Assembly: GCF_014650495.1 (NCBI RefSeq)
Contig: NZ_BMVB01000031.1
Span: 1 to 52,633, forward strand
Direction: 5' to 3'
DNA: 52,633 nucleotides
Source: Streptomyces cinnamoneus
GTDB taxonomy: Bacteria > Actinomycetota > Actinomycetes > Streptomycetales > Streptomycetaceae
Shown here piece after piece: positions 50,801 to 52,633 of the stretch (the stretch's first letter is position 1; each line of letters starts with the position of its first letter). The notes beneath the pieces are model-generated. The model saw nothing but the letters and a program-made list of their open reading frames with translations, made no database searches and was not told where the DNA came from. Made by a program: the position numbers and the translations under genes.

Positions 50801-51392
50801 CCTCTACGTCTCCGACCACCCCCTCTTCGGCATCGAGCACGTCCTCAACGACAAGGCCGACGCCTCGATCTCCCAGCTCACCGGCGGTGAGCACGCCGAC
50901 GGCGCCATCGTGACCATCGGCGGCATCATCTCCGGCATGCAGCGCAAGATGACCAAGCAGGGCAACGCCTGGGCCATCGCCACCGTCGAGGACCTCGCCG
51001 GCTCCATCGACTGCATGTTCTTCCCCGCCACCTACCAGCTGGTCTCCACCCAGCTCGTCGAGGACGCCGTCGTCTTCGTCAAGGGCCGGCTCGACAAGCG
51101 CGAGGACATCCCCCGTCTGGTCGCCATGGAGCTGATGGTCCCGGACCTCTCCAACGCCGGCACCAACGCCCCCGTGATCATCACCATCCCCACGGTGAAG
51201 GTCACCCCGCCGCTGGTGGAGCGGCTCGGCCAGGTCCTCACCCACCACAAGGGCTCCACCGAGGTGCGCATCAGGCTCCAGGGGGCCCGCAAGACCACCG
51301 TGCTGCGCCTGGACCGGCACCGCGTGACGCCCGACCCGGCGCTCTTCGGCGACCTGAAGCAGCTGCTCGGCCCGTCCTGCCTGGCGGGCTGA
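47847..51392 (+). CDS. dnaE: Replicative DNA polymerase III alpha subunit DnaE
   Basis: An 1181-aa C-family polymerase. The N-terminal PHP domain has intact metal motifs (HLHVHTQYSLLDG at residues 8-20, then MSDHGN), as in actinobacterial DnaE1 where it can proofread. The polymerase core shows GPGRGSAAGS near 376 and the catalytic PDVDIDFDE near 416-424. The HhH region, an OB-fold (VTIGGIISGMQRKMTKQG) and the C-terminal tail follow. The length is usual for DnaE1. The GTG at 47847 follows CCGGAGG. A bidirectional hairpin lies 38 bases after the stop. Confidence 0.98.
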   Translation: MAKTPFTHLHVHTQYSLLDGAARLKDMFNACNEMGMTHIAMSDHGNLHGAYDFFHSAQKAGITPIIGIEAYVAPESRRNKRRIQWGQPHQKRDDVSGSGGYTHKTIWAANATGLHNLFRLSSDAYAEGWLTKWPRMDKETISQWSEGLIASTGCPSGELQTRLRLGQFDEALKSASEYQDIFGKDRYFLELMDHGIEIERRVRDGLLEIGKKLGIPPLVTNDSHYTYAHEAAAHDALLCIQTGKNLSDPDRFRFDGSGYYLKSTDEMYAIDASDAWQEGCANTQRVAEQIDTEGMFQFRNLMPKFDIPEGYTEVTWFREETMRGMHRRFPGGIPEDRMKQVEYEMDTIISMGFPGYFLVVADFIMWAKKQGIAVGPGRGSAAGSIVAYALGITDLDPIPHGLIFERFLNPERISMPDVDIDFDERRRAEVIRYVTEKYGADKVAMIGTYGTIKAKNAIKDSARVLGYPYAMGDRLTKAMPADVLGKGIPLSGILDPKHPRYSEAGEIRGMYENEPDVKKVIDTAMGVEGLVRQMGVHAAGVIMSSETITDHVPVWVRHSDGVTITQWDYPSCESLGLLKMDFLGLRNLTIMDDAVKMVKANKGIDIDLLALPLDDPTTFELLQRGDTLGVFQFDGGPMRSLLRLMKPDNFEDISAVSALYRPGPMGMNSHTNYALRKNKQQEITPIHPELEEPLQEVLAVTYGLIVYQEQVQKAAQIIAGYSLGEADILRRVMGKKKPEELAKNFVLFQEGARKKGYSDEAIQALWDVLVPFAGYAFNKAHSAAYGLVSYWTAYLKANHPAEYMAALLTSVKDDKDKSATYLNECRRMGIKVLPPNVNESEANFAAQGDDVILFGLTAVRNVGANVVDSIIRCRKSKGKYVSFPDFLDKVEAVVCNKRTVESLIKAGAFDEMGHTRKGLTAHYEPMIDNVVQVKRKEAEGQFDLFGGMGGDDGADDGPGFGLDVEFSDLEWEKAYLLAQEREMLGLYVSDHPLFGIEHVLNDKADASISQLTGGEHADGAIVTIGGIISGMQRKMTKQGNAWAIATVEDLAGSIDCMFFPATYQLVSTQLVEDAVVFVKGRLDKREDIPRLVAMELMVPDLSNAGTNAPVIITIPTVKVTPPLVERLGQVLTHHKGSTEVRIRLQGARKTTVLRLDRHRVTPDPALFGDLKQLLGPSCLAG

Positions 51393-51430
51393 GACGCGAG
51401 CCCCCGGCCCGCCGGACCATGAACACCCAC

Positions 51431-51465
51431 GAGGGGCGCGCCCGCCTGAAGCGGACGCGCCCCTC
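51431..51465. terminator. Bidirectional terminator between dnaE and the 56-aa gene
   Basis: GAGGGGCGCG (51431-51440) and CGCGCCCCTC (51456-51465) form a perfect 10-bp stem, with an inner CCGC/GCGG stem around CTGAA. It lies between convergent genes. AAAT follows on the plus side only. Confidence 0.75.
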
Positions 51466-51484
51466 AAATGCACCCAAGCGCCGG

Positions 51485-51655
51485 TCAGTTGTGGCCGAAG
51501 CGCTTCTGCTTGCCCTTGCGTGCGAGGTCGCCAGGGGTGACCTGGGAGGACCGCTGCTCCGACTGGGACTCCATCGACGAGCTCTTGGCCTGCTGCTGGC
51601 CGCGCTCGGCCGCGCTCTGCTTCGAGGGCTGCTGTCGGTTCTTGTTCTTCGCCAT
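51485..51655 (-). CDS. Small basic, Gln/Ser/Lys-rich protein, function unknown
   Basis: A 56-aa protein starting MAKNKNRQQPSKQSAAERGQ and ending LARKGKQKRFGHN. It is low in hydrophobic residues, strongly basic and probably disordered. The ATG at 51655 is preferred over one six codons upstream because of the MAKNKN start. I do not recognise a domain. Small proteins of this look are common in Streptomyces. It is convergent with dnaE, and its upstream region holds the palindrome GGGTAATTACCC. Confidence 0.7.
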   Translation of the reverse strand: MAKNKNRQQPSKQSAAERGQQQAKSSSMESQSEQRSSQVTPGDLARKGKQKRFGHN

Positions 51656-51725
51656 GCTGATGCGCCTCCGCATTGGAACGACCCCCTCGGCTCACCCTCG
51701 CACGCACCACCAAAACGTGCATTTC

Positions 51726-51737
51726 GGGTAATTACCC
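51726..51737. promoter_or_regulatory. 12-bp perfect palindrome, possible operator
   Basis: GGGTAATTACCC lies in the 250-base divergent gap between the 56-aa gene and the NYN gene, 71 bases upstream of the former. The rest of the gap shows no other clear element. Confidence 0.4.
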
Positions 51738-51905
51738 TGAGTGACAGGGGTACTTATCGGCCGTGGCCCGTATCCGCCACGCCGAAGATCCAGTTCGGAC
51801 TGATAACCCCCGCACGGTCGGGCAGACTCCTGGGAAAGCCAAGGAGACCGGGGCACGCCTGTGCCGGGGGGCCGCACTTCTGAACTCACGGAAAGAGGGT
51901 GGAAC

Positions 51906-52633
51906 GTGGACCGCTGCGTCGTCCTGGTGGACGCCGGGTATCTGCTGGGCGCCGCCGCGAGCCTGCTGGCCGGGGAACCCGCCCGGTCACGCATCACGGT
52001 CGACCACACAACGCTCGTCCAAGGTCTGCGCGAGCGCGCCGAGGCCGACACCCAGCACCCGCTGCTGAGGATCTACTGGTTCGACGGCGCCCCCGACCGG
52101 GTGCCCCAGCCCGAGCACCGCCGGCTGCGCGTGATGCCCCGCGTCACCGTCCGGCTGGGCGCCCTGACCCGCAGCGACGGCCGCTGGGCCCAGAAGGGCG
52201 TCGACGCCGCCATGCACGCCGAGCTCACCGAGCTCGCCCGCAACCGCGCCTGCTCCGACATCGTGCTCGTCACCGGCGACGGCGACCTGCTCCCCGGCCT
52301 GATGGCCGCCAAGGAACACGGCGTCGCCGTCCACCTGTGGGCCGTGCAGGCCGGCGACGGCGACTACAACCAGTCCGAGGACCTCGTCGCCGAGGCCGAC
52401 GAGCGGCGCGTCCTGGACCGCACCTGGATCACCCGGGCCGTACGGGCCAAGGAGCTGAACGGCATCTGCGCCCCGCAGCCCTCCCCGGGCCCCGAGATCG
52501 CCGCGATCCTCTCCGCGCCGCTGCCGGAGACCGCCGCGGCGGCCGCCGCGGCCGCCGCGGGCCGGGCGGCCGACGGCGGCCCGGCCGCCGAGGGCAACGG
52601 CACCGGCCCCGCGGCCGCCGCCCCCTGCCCGGG
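51906..52633 (+). CDS. NYN-domain (LabA/DUF88-like) protein, cut by window end
   Basis: The first 242 residues are visible and no stop is reached. The NYN ribonuclease-like fold shows the acidic motifs VVLVDAGYLL at the start, IYWFDGAP near residue 58, KGVDAAMHAELTELA and IVLVTGDGDLLPGL near 120. The metal-binding Asp set of PIN-like nucleases is therefore present. An Ala-rich low-complexity stretch begins near residue 205. The GTG at 51906 follows AAAGAGGGTGG. RNA cleavage is likely by family; the target is unknown. Confidence 0.88.
   Translation, partial: MDRCVVLVDAGYLLGAAASLLAGEPARSRITVDHTTLVQGLRERAEADTQHPLLRIYWFDGAPDRVPQPEHRRLRVMPRVTVRLGALTRSDGRWAQKGVDAAMHAELTELARNRACSDIVLVTGDGDLLPGLMAAKEHGVAVHLWAVQAGDGDYNQSEDLVAEADERRVLDRTWITRAVRAKELNGICAPQPSPGPEIAAILSAPLPETAAAAAAAAAGRAADGGPAAEGNGTGPAAAAPCP

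Overview
The window looks like chromosomal DNA from a Streptomyces or a close relative. GC content is very high throughout, GTG starts are common, and coding third positions are strongly G/C. The gene order is the actinomycete dcw (division and cell wall) cluster: rsmH-ftsL-ftsI-murE-murF-mraY-murD-ftsW-murG-ftsQ-ftsZ-pgeF-yggS-sepF-yggT-divIVA. It is followed by a convergent ileS with a T-box leader. I saw no rRNA, tRNA, CRISPR array, prophage or intact transposase gene.

Layout, left to right. 1-69: tail of an unidentified gene. 79-3627 (minus): an ABC-ATPase-like protein, a YhgE/Pip membrane protein and a TetR regulator, with a 14-base palindrome in the promoter. 3822-5828 (plus): a HEPN-domain protein, a CmoM-like SAM methyltransferase and a DUF3040 membrane protein. 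5829-6713: a gene-free stretch holding a 24-bp tandem repeat split by a 232-bp element with perfect 20-bp terminal inverted repeats, plus a decayed second copy. 6714-11478 (minus): the moxR-DUF58-transglutaminase set. 11648-12202 (minus): beta carbonic anhydrase. 12266-30512 (plus): promoter, possible small leader ORF and the whole dcw cluster. Many of its genes overlap by a few bases (rsmH/ftsL, murF/mraY, mraY/murD), so they are probably translationally coupled. 30536-30673: back-to-back terminators. 30685-34110 (minus): ileS and its translational T-box.

34277-39371 (plus): a 593-aa histone-H1-like protein ending in a DksA/TraR zinc finger, then lspA, rluD and a CPA1-type Na+/H+ antiporter. 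39455-40558 (minus): MscS-family channel. 40661-41257 (plus): dienelactone-hydrolase-like protein. 41283-47664 (minus): PhoD phosphatase, two tandem copies of a two-gene cassette (membrane protein plus anchored DsbA-like thioredoxin), and a DUF2252 kinase-fold protein. 47847-51392 (plus): dnaE. Then a 56-aa basic protein (minus) and a NYN-domain protein cut by the window end.

How the genes work together. MurE, MurF and MurD extend the muropeptide. MraY and MurG build lipid I and lipid II. FtsW and FtsI polymerise and crosslink septal peptidoglycan under the FtsQ/L scaffold and the FtsZ ring, which SepF anchors. DivIVA directs polar growth. LspA matures lipoproteins, and IleRS and DnaE are housekeeping enzymes.

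Most of the window is conserved housekeeping DNA. The parts most worth a second look are the duplicated membrane-cysteine/DsbA cassette at 43031-46310, the HEPN and CmoM-like pair, the ABC protein with degenerate ATPase motifs, the repeat-expanded H1-like/TraR fusion, the inverted-repeat element inside a tandem array, and the leader ORF in front of rsmH. All calls rest on reading the sequence and on family knowledge; no database search was run.
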